Below are positions 17,591 to 26,178 of a DNA stretch of 64,000 nt, piece after piece. A program made the position numbers and the translations under genes. Numbering within the stretch: position 1 is the stretch's first letter; each line of letters opens with the position of its first letter. The notes under the pieces were generated by a model. It did not search any database. It saw nothing but the letters and a program-made list of their open reading frames with translations, and was not told the origin of the DNA. The DNA is from REEB76 sp963774895 (GTDB lineage Bacteria; Pseudomonadota; Gammaproteobacteria; Natronospirales; REEB76), in NCBI GenBank assembly GCA_963774895.1, contig CAVZGN010000001.1, forward strand, positions 806,001-870,000, in the 5' to 3' direction.

Positions 17591-18613
17591 ATGAATCTAC
17601 CGGAACTTGAACGTATAGCCCATGCTCTGGTCAAGGATAACAAAGGCATCCTGGCCGCTGATGAAAGTACCGGTACCATCGAAAAGCGTTTCAAGGCGAT
17701 CGGCGTTGCTGCAACGGAAGAAACCCGCCGGGCCTATCGAGAGATGCTGTTCACAACCCCGGATATTGAAAAATTTATCAGTGGCGTAATCATGTATGAC
17801 GAAACAATCCGCCAGAAGACCAAGATGGGTATACCTTTCGCCGATCACCTGCACGGCAAGGGGGTAGTTCCGGGTATCAAGGTGGACAAGGGAGCAAAGC
17901 CCTTGGCAGGCAGCCCCACCGAGAAAGTTACCGAGGGTCTCGACGGTTTGCGGGAGCGTTTGCAGGATTATCATAGCTTGGGTGCGCGTTTCGCCAAGTG
18001 GCGCGCCGTGATCGAGATAGCCGCTGATTTACCGACTGATTATTGCTTGCGAGCCAATGCCCAAGCGCTGGCTCGTTATGCGGCCCTTTGCCAGGAAGTC
18101 GGGTTGGTGCCAATCGTAGAGCCGGAAGTATTGATGGATGGTGCGCATACGCTTGAGCGCTGTGCCCTAGTCAGTGATGCGACGCTAAAAATCGTGTTCG
18201 ACGAACTCGATATCCATCGGGTAGCTCTGGAGGGCATGCTGCTAAAGCCCAACATGGTCATCAGCGGCATGCAATGTCCAAAGCAGGCGGGCGTTGAGCA
18301 GGTGGCCAAAGCGACAATCAAGCTGCTCAATCGACGGGTACCCGCGGCAGTGCCGGGGATTGTGTTCTTGTCCGGCGGCCAAAGTGCCGAACTGGCAACC
18401 GTACATCTCAATGCGATGAATGCGTTTGGACGCCCCCCCCCATGGAAACTGTCGTTTTCTTATGGACGGGCTTTGCAGGCTCCAGCGATGGAGGCCTGGC
18501 ATGGCCAAGCTGCGAATTGGGGAGCGGGGCAAAAGGCAATTTTCAAACGCGCACACTGCAACAGCGCAGCCAGTGCCGGCAGCTACACGGAGCAGATGGA
18601 GAAAGCCGCCTGA
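17591..18613 (+). CDS. class I fructose-bisphosphate aldolase
   Basis: Glycolytic/gluconeogenic enzyme that splits fructose-1,6-bisphosphate through a Schiff base. It has 340 residues and resembles the animal and plant class I enzyme: KGILAADESTGTIEKRF near the N-terminus, the Schiff-base lysine K219 in GMLLKPNM, VPGIVFLSGGQS and LSFSYGRALQAPAMEAW. Most gammaproteobacteria rely on the zinc class II enzyme, so this is an uncommon but known alternative. ATG 17591 follows GGAGG at about a 10-base spacing. It is monocistronic after tRNA-Lys. Confidence 0.95.
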   Translation: MNLPELERIAHALVKDNKGILAADESTGTIEKRFKAIGVAATEETRRAYREMLFTTPDIEKFISGVIMYDETIRQKTKMGIPFADHLHGKGVVPGIKVDKGAKPLAGSPTEKVTEGLDGLRERLQDYHSLGARFAKWRAVIEIAADLPTDYCLRANAQALARYAALCQEVGLVPIVEPEVLMDGAHTLERCALVSDATLKIVFDELDIHRVALEGMLLKPNMVISGMQCPKQAGVEQVAKATIKLLNRRVPAAVPGIVFLSGGQSAELATVHLNAMNAFGRPPPWKLSFSYGRALQAPAMEAWHGQAANWGAGQKAIFKRAHCNSAASAGSYTEQMEKAA

Positions 18614-18756
18614 GCATGCATCGGCGGTGTTCAGCATCGGGATTTAGCGACCGTAATCCGCTTGGCATTCTATGGGGAATACTGGGAGTCTTCGATTAGA
18701 GTGCCTATCCATGATGGTCGCCAATCATGACTAACTAGGATTCAAATCGATTTAGG

Positions 18757-18802
18757 TTGACTAGGCTGCCATTCAAAAATAGACTAGACCGTCCAGTCTA
18801 GT
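18757..18802 (+). promoter_or_regulatory. mla operon promoter overlapped by an inverted repeat (probable repressor operator)
   Basis: A sigma70-like promoter is visible: TTGACT (18757-18762), a 17-base spacer, TAGACT (18780-18785). Overlapping the -10 and expected start is a perfect inverted repeat, ACTAGAC (18783-18789) and GTCTAGT (18796-18802), six bases apart. Size and position resemble operators of TetR-family repressors. No regulator gene is nearby, so the binder is unknown. The mlaF start is 54 bases further on. Confidence 0.55.
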
Positions 18803-18856
18803 ACGAACGTTCCAGTTTTATATCACTGAGTTTCTAAGCCAGGGACTACGACCAAG

Positions 18857-19684
18857 ATGATTGAAGCGCATAAAGAAAACGAGAACGTAGTCGAGATCTC
18901 TGGGCTCAAATACCGGGTCGGCGAAAAAGTTATTTTTGACCGCCTCAATATCAATATCCTGAGAGGCAAGATAACTGCGATCATGGGCCCCAGCGGCACC
19001 GGCAAGACTACGCTGTTGCGCATCATGACCGGTCAAGTGTTGCCGGACCGCGGCCGCGTTGTAGTGGACGGCAAGAATATCAGGCGTCTGACCACAGCTG
19101 AGCTCTACGATCTGCGCGCTGAGATGGGTTTTTTATTCCAGAATGGCGCGCTGTTTACCGACAGTAGCGTCTATGAAAACGTGGCGTTCCCATTGCGGGA
19201 ACACACCAAGCTGCCTGAAGTACTTATCCGCCATATCGTCTTGATGAAACTGCAGGCGGTGGGTTTGCGGGGTGCCGCTGAAATGATGCCTGCGGAGCTT
19301 TCCGGCGGAATGGCGCGACGTGTGGCGCTGGCACGCGCCATCGTCATGGATCCAAAAATCATTTTCTATGACGAGCCTTTCGTTGGACTCGACCCGATTT
19401 CCATGGGTGTGATCGTGCGTCTAATCCGGGAGCTCAATGACAGCCTGAATCTTACCAGCATCATTGTTTCCCATGATGTGCACGAAGTGAATGCCGTATC
19501 GGATCAGAGCTATCTGATTTCCAACGGCAAGGTGGTCGGCTATGGCACGCCGGAAGAATTGGAACACAACAAATCGGCCTGGGTACGGCAATTCATGAAA
19601 GGTTTGGCGGATGGTCCGGTGCCGTTCCACTATCCTGCCCCTGATTACGCTAAGCAGTTACTGGGTGAGGAGGGAGTCTCGTGA
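18857..19684 (+). CDS. mlaF: phospholipid transport ATP-binding protein MlaF
   Basis: ABC ATPase of the Mla pathway, which moves phospholipids between the outer and inner membranes and keeps outer-membrane lipid asymmetry. It has 275 residues with Walker A GPSGTGKTTLL, Q-loop FLFQNGALF, signature LSGGMARRVALARA, Walker B IIFYDEPFVGLDP and the switch histidine in IIVSHD. It overlaps mlaE by four bases (GTGA). First gene of mlaFEDCB. Confidence 0.96.
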   Translation: MIEAHKENENVVEISGLKYRVGEKVIFDRLNINILRGKITAIMGPSGTGKTTLLRIMTGQVLPDRGRVVVDGKNIRRLTTAELYDLRAEMGFLFQNGALFTDSSVYENVAFPLREHTKLPEVLIRHIVLMKLQAVGLRGAAEMMPAELSGGMARRVALARAIVMDPKIIFYDEPFVGLDPISMGVIVRLIRELNDSLNLTSIIVSHDVHEVNAVSDQSYLISNGKVVGYGTPEELEHNKSAWVRQFMKGLADGPVPFHYPAPDYAKQLLGEEGVS

Positions 19685-20463
19685 CCGGCCTGCTGCGGGA
19701 ACTGTATTACATCATGCTGGATTTTCTGCAGAGTATGGGTGCTTGCTGGCTGTTCCTGTTTCGCTTACTAGGCTATATCCCGGCTGCATTGTTGCGCTGG
19801 CGGATCATCTGGCAGCAGATCTTTTCCGTAGGCGCGATGTCACTGGTGCTGATCATGGTGTCCGGATTGTTCGTAGGCATGGTCTTGGGGTTGCAGGGAT
19901 ACAATACCTTGTCGAAATTCGCTGCCACCACTGCTCTAGGCACCGTCGTGGCACTTTCCCTTTTGCGTGAATTGGGTCCGGTGGTGACAGCTCTGTTATT
20001 CGCTGGCCGGGCTGGCACGGCGCTGACATCTGAAATCGGACTGATGCGCGCCACCGAGCAGATCGCCGGCATGGAGATGATGGCGGTGGATCCTGTACGT
20101 CGCATCGTAGTGCCACGTTTTATCGCCGGTGCAGTTTCCGTACCGTTGCTCACCATGATATTCAGTGCCATCGGCTTGATGGGAGGCTATCTGGTCGGCG
20201 TGACGCTCATGGGCGTGGATTCGGGCGCGTTCTGGTCGCAGATGCGTGACAACGTGGACCTCTGGGATGACGTAATCGGCGGCCTGATAAAAAGCGTGGT
20301 ATTCGGCGGCGCCTGCAGCCTGTTGGCAGTCTATGAAGGCTATTATTCTCACCCGACAGCTGAGGGCGTGAGCCGCGCAACTACCCGCACGGTTGTAAAC
20401 AGTGCCTTGGCGGTGCTGGCGCTCGATTATCTTCTTACGGCTCTAATGTTTCACGGAGTATGA
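19681..20463 (+). CDS. mlaE: phospholipid transport permease MlaE
   Basis: Inner-membrane permease of the MlaFEDB complex (MlaE/YrbE family), 260 residues with five to six hydrophobic segments. Conserved stretches include LLRELGPVVTALLFAGRAGTALTSEIG and MRATEQIAGMEMMAVDPVRRIVVPR. Start GTG 19681 overlaps the mlaF stop; mlaD begins three bases after its stop. Confidence 0.96.
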   Translation: MTGLLRELYYIMLDFLQSMGACWLFLFRLLGYIPAALLRWRIIWQQIFSVGAMSLVLIMVSGLFVGMVLGLQGYNTLSKFAATTALGTVVALSLLRELGPVVTALLFAGRAGTALTSEIGLMRATEQIAGMEMMAVDPVRRIVVPRFIAGAVSVPLLTMIFSAIGLMGGYLVGVTLMGVDSGAFWSQMRDNVDLWDDVIGGLIKSVVFGGACSLLAVYEGYYSHPTAEGVSRATTRTVVNSALAVLALDYLLTALMFHGV

Positions 20464-20466
20464 ATC

Positions 20467-20937
20467 ATGCGGCAAACACGATCCATTGAAATCAGCACGG
20501 GCCTGTTTGTAATTCTAGGCTTCGCTGCTTTGTTCTTTCTGGCGACCCAGACCACCAACATCGGTGCCTATGGAGAATCCAGCGGTTATGTGGTGACCGC
20601 CAGCTTTACCAACGTCGGCGGTCTTAAGATTCGTGCGCCGGTGACCATGGCGGGCGTGGCTGTAGGCCGCGTCACGGCCATCAGCCTGAATCCGCAGACA
20701 TTTAATGCGATCGTGAGTATGCGCATCAATAGCGGCTACAATCAGATTCCGGATGATTCCAGCGCCAGCATCCTGACTTCCGGTCTGCTGGGAGAGCAAT
20801 ATATTGGCCTATCTCCCGGAGGCTCTGAGACATTTCTAAAGAATGGCAGCAAAATTCAATTTACCCAATCGGCGGTTATTCTGGAAAATCTGATCGGGCA
20901 ATTCCTATTCAACAAGGCATCTTCCGGGAGCAAGTGA
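20467..20937 (+). CDS. mlaD: phospholipid-binding MCE protein MlaD
   Basis: Substrate-binding subunit of the Mla transporter, 156 residues. It has one N-terminal transmembrane helix (about 9-27) and one MCE domain (VVTASFTNVGGLKIRAPVTMAGVAVGRV, ILTSGLLGEQYIGLSPGG), and a C-terminal hydrophobic helix that forms the hexamer pore. Its stop overlaps the mlaC start by one base. Confidence 0.96.
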   Translation: MRQTRSIEISTGLFVILGFAALFFLATQTTNIGAYGESSGYVVTASFTNVGGLKIRAPVTMAGVAVGRVTAISLNPQTFNAIVSMRINSGYNQIPDDSSASILTSGLLGEQYIGLSPGGSETFLKNGSKIQFTQSAVILENLIGQFLFNKASSGSK

Positions 20938-21599
20938 TGCGTAGCAAAAGTATGTTGTTTTCTGCCATAACGGCATTATTCCTGTGTGCATCGGTGTCGG
21001 CAGCAGATAGTCCTGCATCAACAGCTCTGCCACCCGATCAGGTCATCCTGCAAACAGCCTCGAAAATGCTGGCGGCAGTAAACAGCCATCGCGATGAGTT
21101 AAAACAGCATCCGCAGGAACTCTATGCCCTTATCGGTAAGATCCTGTTGCCGCATTTCGACCTCGGTTACGCATCACGGCTGGTATTGGGGCCCTATTGG
21201 CGCTCAGCGACCCCGGAACAGCGCCAGGCGTTCCAGGACGCGTTCTATAAATATCTAGTGCACAGCTATGCCAATGGCCTGCTGCAGGGGAATTACTCGG
21301 ACAGCAATATCAAGGTGGATCCATGGCATGCAAGTGATAATGACAATCGCACCATGGTACGCAGCAAGGTCTCGAGGGCTAATGATGCGCCCCCCGTTCA
21401 GGTGGATTACGCCATGCTGCGTACCCAGGACGGTTGGAAGGCCTTTGATGTGACTATCGAGGGCATTTCCTACGTGATGAATTACCGCAACCAGTTCGGC
21501 CCAGAGATACAGCAAAAGGGCCTGGACGAGCTGATCAAGCGCCTGAATGAGGAGGCCGGCAAAGGGCCTGCGCCGCAAATGCAGGGCGCCGGCGCATGA
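20937..21599 (+). CDS. mlaC: periplasmic phospholipid carrier MlaC
   Basis: Soluble lipid shuttle between MlaA and MlaFEDB, 220 residues with a signal peptide ending SVSAADSPA. It is a Tol-tolerance Ttg2/MlaC family member: LLPHFDLGYASRLVLGPYWRSATPEQRQAFQDAF and WKAFDVTIEGISYVMNYRNQF. ATG 20937 was preferred to GTG 20934 because GGGAG (20926-20930) is then six bases away. It overlaps mlaB by four bases. Confidence 0.95.
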   Translation: MRSKSMLFSAITALFLCASVSAADSPASTALPPDQVILQTASKMLAAVNSHRDELKQHPQELYALIGKILLPHFDLGYASRLVLGPYWRSATPEQRQAFQDAFYKYLVHSYANGLLQGNYSDSNIKVDPWHASDNDNRTMVRSKVSRANDAPPVQVDYAMLRTQDGWKAFDVTIEGISYVMNYRNQFGPEIQQKGLDELIKRLNEEAGKGPAPQMQGAGA

Positions 21600-21904
21600 C
21601 GTCAGATCAGGTAAAGTTCGAGGACATCGGCGCCGGCCGATTCCGTATTGAAGGCCGCTTGGATTTCAACAGCGTAGTGCAGGCGCTGGATACCAGCCAG
21701 CATTTGTTTGCAGAACTGCATGCCATTCAGCTGGACCTCTCCGGTGTAAGTGCCATCGATAGTGCCGGGTTGGCGTTGCTCATCGAATGGATCGGTCGTG
21801 CCAAGCGCAGCAACTGTCATCTGAGCTTTCGTCATGTGCCTGCTCAGGCATTGGCGATCGCTCGCATCAGTGATGTGGAAAAGCTGCTGCCCTTGGCAGC
21901 TTAA
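21596..21904 (+). CDS. mlaB: STAS-domain protein MlaB
   Basis: Small cytoplasmic STAS protein (102 residues) that binds MlaF and is needed for a stable, active Mla transporter. The STAS core reads LDLSGVSAIDSAGLALLIEWIGRAKR, with the conserved serine of SAGLALL. It is the last gene of mlaFEDCB, overlapping mlaC, and is followed by a strong hairpin. Confidence 0.9.
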   Translation: MTSDQVKFEDIGAGRFRIEGRLDFNSVVQALDTSQHLFAELHAIQLDLSGVSAIDSAGLALLIEWIGRAKRSNCHLSFRHVPAQALAIARISDVEKLLPLAA

Positions 21905-21923
21905 GCAACTCAGCGAATTATAG

Positions 21924-21956
21924 ATAATAACGGCGGTTTTCAACCGCCGTTATTAT
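21924..21956. terminator. bidirectional terminator between mlaB and mlaA, overlapping the mlaA stop
   Basis: A perfect 15-bp stem (21924-21938 with 21942-21956, core AACGGCGGTT) closes a three-base TTC loop. It is AT-rich at its base on both strands, so it can stop transcription from either side. The mlaA stop codon (21940-21942, minus) lies at the loop, so the last codons of mlaA form one strand of the hairpin. Confidence 0.8.
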
Positions 21957-22830
21957 TAGCCGCCACCGAAGCTTGCGCCGGCGGATGCCGGGAAGAAATA
22001 ACAGGGGCTGATTGATGAGTCACCGCCGATGCAGGCCGGGTAAGGCTTACGGCGGTGGGTGTGCCGCTATCATCAGAATCGTCCGGCGGCAAATCTGGGT
22101 AATCGGGATATTCCACCGGCGGGTTGCCGTTATAAAGCTGAAAACGCCGATGCTGTATCCAGGCATCGCGCATGAAGGCATAAGGGTCGAAGGCACTGTC
22201 GATGGTGCTGTCAAGCTCGAGGAGCCCGGCACGGCTGTCCACGAGCCAAGTCAGCGTTACAGCATTACGGTAGCGTGGCTTTATGTTGTTCTCTACAGGG
22301 TTTGCGTATACGTAATCCGGATACAAAGCGCCGGCGTCGCGAACACTGCTGGGACCCAGGAACGGAATCACCAGATAGGGACCTGAAGGTACGCCGAAAT
22401 GGGCCAGGGTTTCACCAAAATCTGCGCTATGGTCTGGCAAGCCCATATGCTGGGCCACATCAAACCAGCCTAAAAGGCCGACAGTGCTATTAATCAGAAA
22501 CCGACCGGTGTCCTTGAGCGTGTAATTAAATTTTCCTTGCAATAGGTCATTGATGATCGTTACTGGCGATCCCAAGTTATCGAGGAAATTGTGGATGCCA
22601 GTCCGGGCTTGGCGGGGTACGGCACGCACATAAGTATTGGCCACCGGCCGGGCGATGGCCTTATCGAATTTCTGGTTGAAAGCGAATGTCACCCGGTTCA
22701 TTTTCTCCCATGGATCCTTGGTCTGGGTGGTGTAATCTGGTGGCGTCGACGCGCAACCGCCCAACAGTATCAGTCCTATGAGGCATAAAAAGAACAATTG
22801 CCGCCACAGGCGGTCGGAATTATCAAGCAT
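21940..22830 (-). CDS. mlaA: outer-membrane lipoprotein MlaA (VacJ)
   Basis: Outer-membrane component of the Mla pathway that removes phospholipids from the outer leaflet and hands them to MlaC. It has 296 residues, lipobox LILLGGCAS, then the family core DPWEKMNRVTFAFNQKFDKAIARPVANTY, NFLDNLGSPVTIINDLLQGK, FGVPSGPYLVIPFLGPSSVRD and DPYAFMRDAWIQHRR. A Pro/Ala/Ser-rich C-terminal tail (from about 250) is poorly conserved. ATG 22830 opens the signal peptide; the frame extends to 22881 without a reason to use it. It is convergent with mlaFEDCB, so all Mla parts lie together. Confidence 0.95.
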   Translation of the reverse strand: MLDNSDRLWRQLFFLCLIGLILLGGCASTPPDYTTQTKDPWEKMNRVTFAFNQKFDKAIARPVANTYVRAVPRQARTGIHNFLDNLGSPVTIINDLLQGKFNYTLKDTGRFLINSTVGLLGWFDVAQHMGLPDHSADFGETLAHFGVPSGPYLVIPFLGPSSVRDAGALYPDYVYANPVENNIKPRYRNAVTLTWLVDSRAGLLELDSTIDSAFDPYAFMRDAWIQHRRFQLYNGNPPVEYPDYPDLPPDDSDDSGTPTAVSLTRPASAVTHQSAPVISSRHPPAQASVAANNNGG

Positions 22831-22887
22831 TGTTGTTTCTTTGAATGACGGGCTGCTTATCCTAGCAGCTAAAAAGACCAAGTGAAC

Positions 22888-24492
22888 TCATGAACCCGGT
22901 GCGTCTTTGGTGACTAGAGACTGCCGGTTGGCGCGCCCCCAGGCCTGCAGGCGTTCCAAGCGCGCCTTATAGCGTTGTTTTTGCATGCCGTCGATGCCCG
23001 GAGTCGCCAATGCGATGCGTAACTGATCGGCCGCCGCCGCCGGCAAACCGGTGATGTAATAATATTCCGACATATAGTAATGCGCTTCGGCTTGATCACC
23101 GGCCTTGTCGTAGGCTTTGGCAAGCATGCGTATCACTGCCGGATCACCGTCGGTTTGTAGAGATTCGGGGATGAGCAGGCCGATTGCGTCCTGCGGTAGG
23201 TTCGCTTCGATGAGGTCGTTGGCATAGCTCAGGATAAGCGGGTTACTATCAGGAAATAATTGCATAGCATGCTGATAGGTGGCTTTAGCTGTACGGATAT
23301 CACCTGCCGCCATCTGCGCATTTGCCAGTCCGATGCGAAACGCTATGACGTCATTATATTTGTCAACTAGATCCTGCATGATGTTGATGGCGTCCGCATC
23401 GCGGCCCATTTGCACGTCGGCGAGCGCCAGTCCATAACGCATGGCAACCTGGTCCCAACCGTGAGTGGTTGCTATCCCTACTGTGAAATACTGCAGAGTC
23501 TTATTGGGATCATCGCTCACCAGAACCCGCACACGGGCTTTCATGAGTGCGTAGCTGCGGCTGTCCGGTCGCGGTGGCACGTGCATGCTTAGAGCACGCT
23601 CCTGAAGATAGGCCACGCGCGTTGCGTCTTGTGGGTGATCCAAGAGAAATTCCGGGATGCGGTCGTAGCCATTGAGGCTGGAGTTGGCCATCATCCTTTT
23701 GAACATATCGATCATACCCTGAGGTGGAAAACCGGCGCGCGCCAGCGTCTGTATGCCTACCCGATCCGCCTCTTCTTCCTCGGAACGGGTGAAATTGATC
23801 TGGTGCTGGATGATGGAACCTTGCGCGGTGGCGAGGGTGCCCATGGCCACGTCGGGGTCGCCGGATTTAGCTGCGACCACGATGGCACCCAACATTGTCG
23901 CTATATCCAGCAAGCTGCGGTTCGACTGGTCTTCGGCGCTGCGCGCGATGTGGCGTTGGGTCACATGACTGGTTTCATGCGCCATGATCCCGGCAAGTTC
24001 ATCCTCGTTGTCACTGTATAGAATCATCCCAGTGAATATGCCTATGAAACCGCCCGCCAATGCGAATGAATTAACTTCCGGGTCAATGACGACGAAATAT
24101 TCGAAATGCAGCGTCGGGTCGTCACTGTGCGAAGACAGATCGTGACCCAAGTCATCGATGTACTCATGAACCAGTGGATCATCCAGTATGGCCCCGGCTT
24201 GACGAGCCTGATTCATGATCTGCACGCCAATCTGGTATTCCTGTGCCGGTGACAGCACATTGGCGCCCGCCATGCCTATTTGCGGCAGGTTGAAATCACT
24301 GAAGGACTCATTGTTGGAGTGATTGGCGTAGTTGGATGCTGTGAATGTGTTGGCAATATTGGGTGTGATTAATGACACCCTGGGAGAGGCTGTCGAATCA
24401 GACGCTGTATCCGATAATACTGGACTGTTGCCCAGTGTCGACAGGCCTAGGCTGAGCACGAACAGGATAGTCTTGAAAAACTTACTTGGCAT
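22888..24492 (-). CDS. bepA: BepA-like periplasmic M48 metalloprotease with TPR domain
   Basis: Outer-membrane quality-control protease/chaperone that assists LptD and BAM-substrate assembly. The 534-residue protein has an export signal and the zinc motif HETSH (residues 172-176). EEEADRVGIQTLARAGFPPQGM carries the third ligand glutamate, and a C-terminal half (about 300-520) of TPR-type helices follows. It lies 57 bases upstream of mlaA on the same strand, a plausible envelope-maintenance pairing. Confidence 0.92.
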   Translation of the reverse strand: MPSKFFKTILFVLSLGLSTLGNSPVLSDTASDSTASPRVSLITPNIANTFTASNYANHSNNESFSDFNLPQIGMAGANVLSPAQEYQIGVQIMNQARQAGAILDDPLVHEYIDDLGHDLSSHSDDPTLHFEYFVVIDPEVNSFALAGGFIGIFTGMILYSDNEDELAGIMAHETSHVTQRHIARSAEDQSNRSLLDIATMLGAIVVAAKSGDPDVAMGTLATAQGSIIQHQINFTRSEEEEADRVGIQTLARAGFPPQGMIDMFKRMMANSSLNGYDRIPEFLLDHPQDATRVAYLQERALSMHVPPRPDSRSYALMKARVRVLVSDDPNKTLQYFTVGIATTHGWDQVAMRYGLALADVQMGRDADAINIMQDLVDKYNDVIAFRIGLANAQMAAGDIRTAKATYQHAMQLFPDSNPLILSYANDLIEANLPQDAIGLLIPESLQTDGDPAVIRMLAKAYDKAGDQAEAHYYMSEYYYITGLPAAAADQLRIALATPGIDGMQKQRYKARLERLQAWGRANRQSLVTKDAPGS

Positions 24493-24634
24493 GATTTAAT
24501 CAGGATACACAGGTGGGTGGTTTCCGGAGTTACCTGACCTTAGGTTTATTATGACACGTTGCATGCCAACCGGCGGCTAGGTTTTCACTGACAGGTTTGA
24601 CAAGACAGTTCAGCTTTTTTACGTTTCTCGGGGT

Positions 24635-24660
24635 AAAAAAAGCCCCCGTTTCCGGGGGCT
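24635..24660 (-). terminator. rho-independent terminator after fadL-like gene
   Basis: AGCCCCCG (24641-24648), a TTTC loop and CGGGGGCT (24653-24660) form an 8-bp stem, followed on the minus strand by seven T residues (AAAAAAA at 24634-24640 on plus). It lies 30 bases beyond the stop of the FadL gene. Confidence 0.88.
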
Positions 24661-24689
24661 GATGGCTGTGGGGTTAGAGGTAACTGAGC

Positions 24690-26072
24690 TTAGAACTTGT
24701 AGATATATTGAATACCCAGGATGTCCGCATCCGCATTGAACTGGCCAGAAATGTAGTCGCCGCTGCTGCCATCCAGCTGGCTGAAGGGGATATGGCTGTT
24801 GATGAACAGGTGTGCGTAACCGATGTCCCATTGGCTATGACTGGATACATGCCAGCTGGCGCCAAACGCCAGCCATTTGCGGGTATCGTCCGGCAAACGG
24901 GCAGTGCGGCTGGCATCGATACTGTTGGGTGTCGTTGCCGAAGCAGCGGTGGGATCCGGCACCGGTGTTTTATCCAGTGCAACGCCGGTACGGAAAGTCC
25001 AGGCATCGTTGTATTTGTAGTTTAGGCCGACAGCAAAACGGTTCGAATTGGACAGGCCTTCCTGTACGACCGCGGGCGGCTCGCCGGAATCGGCAAAATT
25101 GATGGTCAGATTCTGAAAGCTACTCCAACCCGTGTATGTCCAATCCGCCATCAACGACCACTGGTCGTTGAGCTGTTGAAACAGGCTCAGGGATACAATT
25201 TGAGGGGAAGTGAATTCAGCACTGATTCCCTGGGGTTGAAATAACCCCTGGCCGGAAAAAACCGCGGGCACATTCGTAAAACTGGCATTGCCGCTGAGGT
25301 TGTGCTTTACGCGTGAATGGTAAGAAAATCCCACGCGTGTCGTATCGTAATCCCACAGCAAGCCGAAGTTGAAGCCAGTAGCCGTATTATCAGCCGAAGC
25401 TGAGAAAAAACCATCGTGGCCCTGGGGCACCAGCCCGAAGCTCTGGGAGCAGGTGTTGGGATTGACCTCTGCATAACACACCGCACCGAAATCGATGTCA
25501 TTGGTGAGTTTGACGTTCATGCGCTGTATGTCCAGGCCAAAACCGCCCGAGAAGTGATCGGTGAACTTATAAGCTATGCTCGGGTTGTAGTTGACCACGC
25601 TTACCGAAGTGTAGATGGCCTGATATCGGAAAATTGAATTAGCGTCGTAGCTGGTTGCGAGACCAAAAGGTACTTCGATACCAAAGCCGAAAGCCAGCTT
25701 GTCACTGATGGGCGTTGAATAATAAATGAATGGCACCGCTCCGAGTTTGCCGGGATTGCCGCCATTGTTTCCGGTGAGCGGCTGACCGGTGCCATCCACA
25801 GCGGTCGTGGGTGTGAAGCTGGCACCCAAACGGATCACGCTAATCCCAGTGTCCAGTTCCGGGTCGCTCAGTCGCGTCAGGCCTGCCGGGTTATACCAGA
25901 TGGTGGATGCATCATCCGCGTACGCAGCTCCAGCAGCATGCGCGCTACCTAAGCTGGTGACACTCTGCTCGGTGAGCTGAAAATTGGATCCCAATACCAT
26001 ACTGGGGAGGGTGGTGATCGCCGCGCCTGCCAACACGGCAAAGGCCCATTGAGCAAACTGCTGGTTCTTCAT
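24690..26072 (-). CDS. FadL-family outer-membrane transporter
   Basis: A 460-residue beta-barrel of the FadL/TodX family, for uptake of long-chain fatty acids or other hydrophobic compounds. After the signal peptide the family N-terminus is plain: SNFQLTEQSVTSLGSAHAAGAAYADDASTIWYNPAGLTRL, the hatch with NPAG. It ends with the aromatic strand DILGIQYIYKF. Substrate cannot be told from sequence. It is followed by its own terminator and seems monocistronic. Confidence 0.92.
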   Translation of the reverse strand: MKNQQFAQWAFAVLAGAAITTLPSMVLGSNFQLTEQSVTSLGSAHAAGAAYADDASTIWYNPAGLTRLSDPELDTGISVIRLGASFTPTTAVDGTGQPLTGNNGGNPGKLGAVPFIYYSTPISDKLAFGFGIEVPFGLATSYDANSIFRYQAIYTSVSVVNYNPSIAYKFTDHFSGGFGLDIQRMNVKLTNDIDFGAVCYAEVNPNTCSQSFGLVPQGHDGFFSASADNTATGFNFGLLWDYDTTRVGFSYHSRVKHNLSGNASFTNVPAVFSGQGLFQPQGISAEFTSPQIVSLSLFQQLNDQWSLMADWTYTGWSSFQNLTINFADSGEPPAVVQEGLSNSNRFAVGLNYKYNDAWTFRTGVALDKTPVPDPTAASATTPNSIDASRTARLPDDTRKWLAFGASWHVSSHSQWDIGYAHLFINSHIPFSQLDGSSGDYISGQFNADADILGIQYIYKF

Positions 26073-26178
26073 CTTTTGTTCCTCAAGGGTTTGAGGGTTT
26101 TAGGGCTGCATGATTTAAGCATAGGTAGGGCGAGTTGTCAGTACCTAAGCCGTCAGACACATGGGTTGCGAAGGTGGC

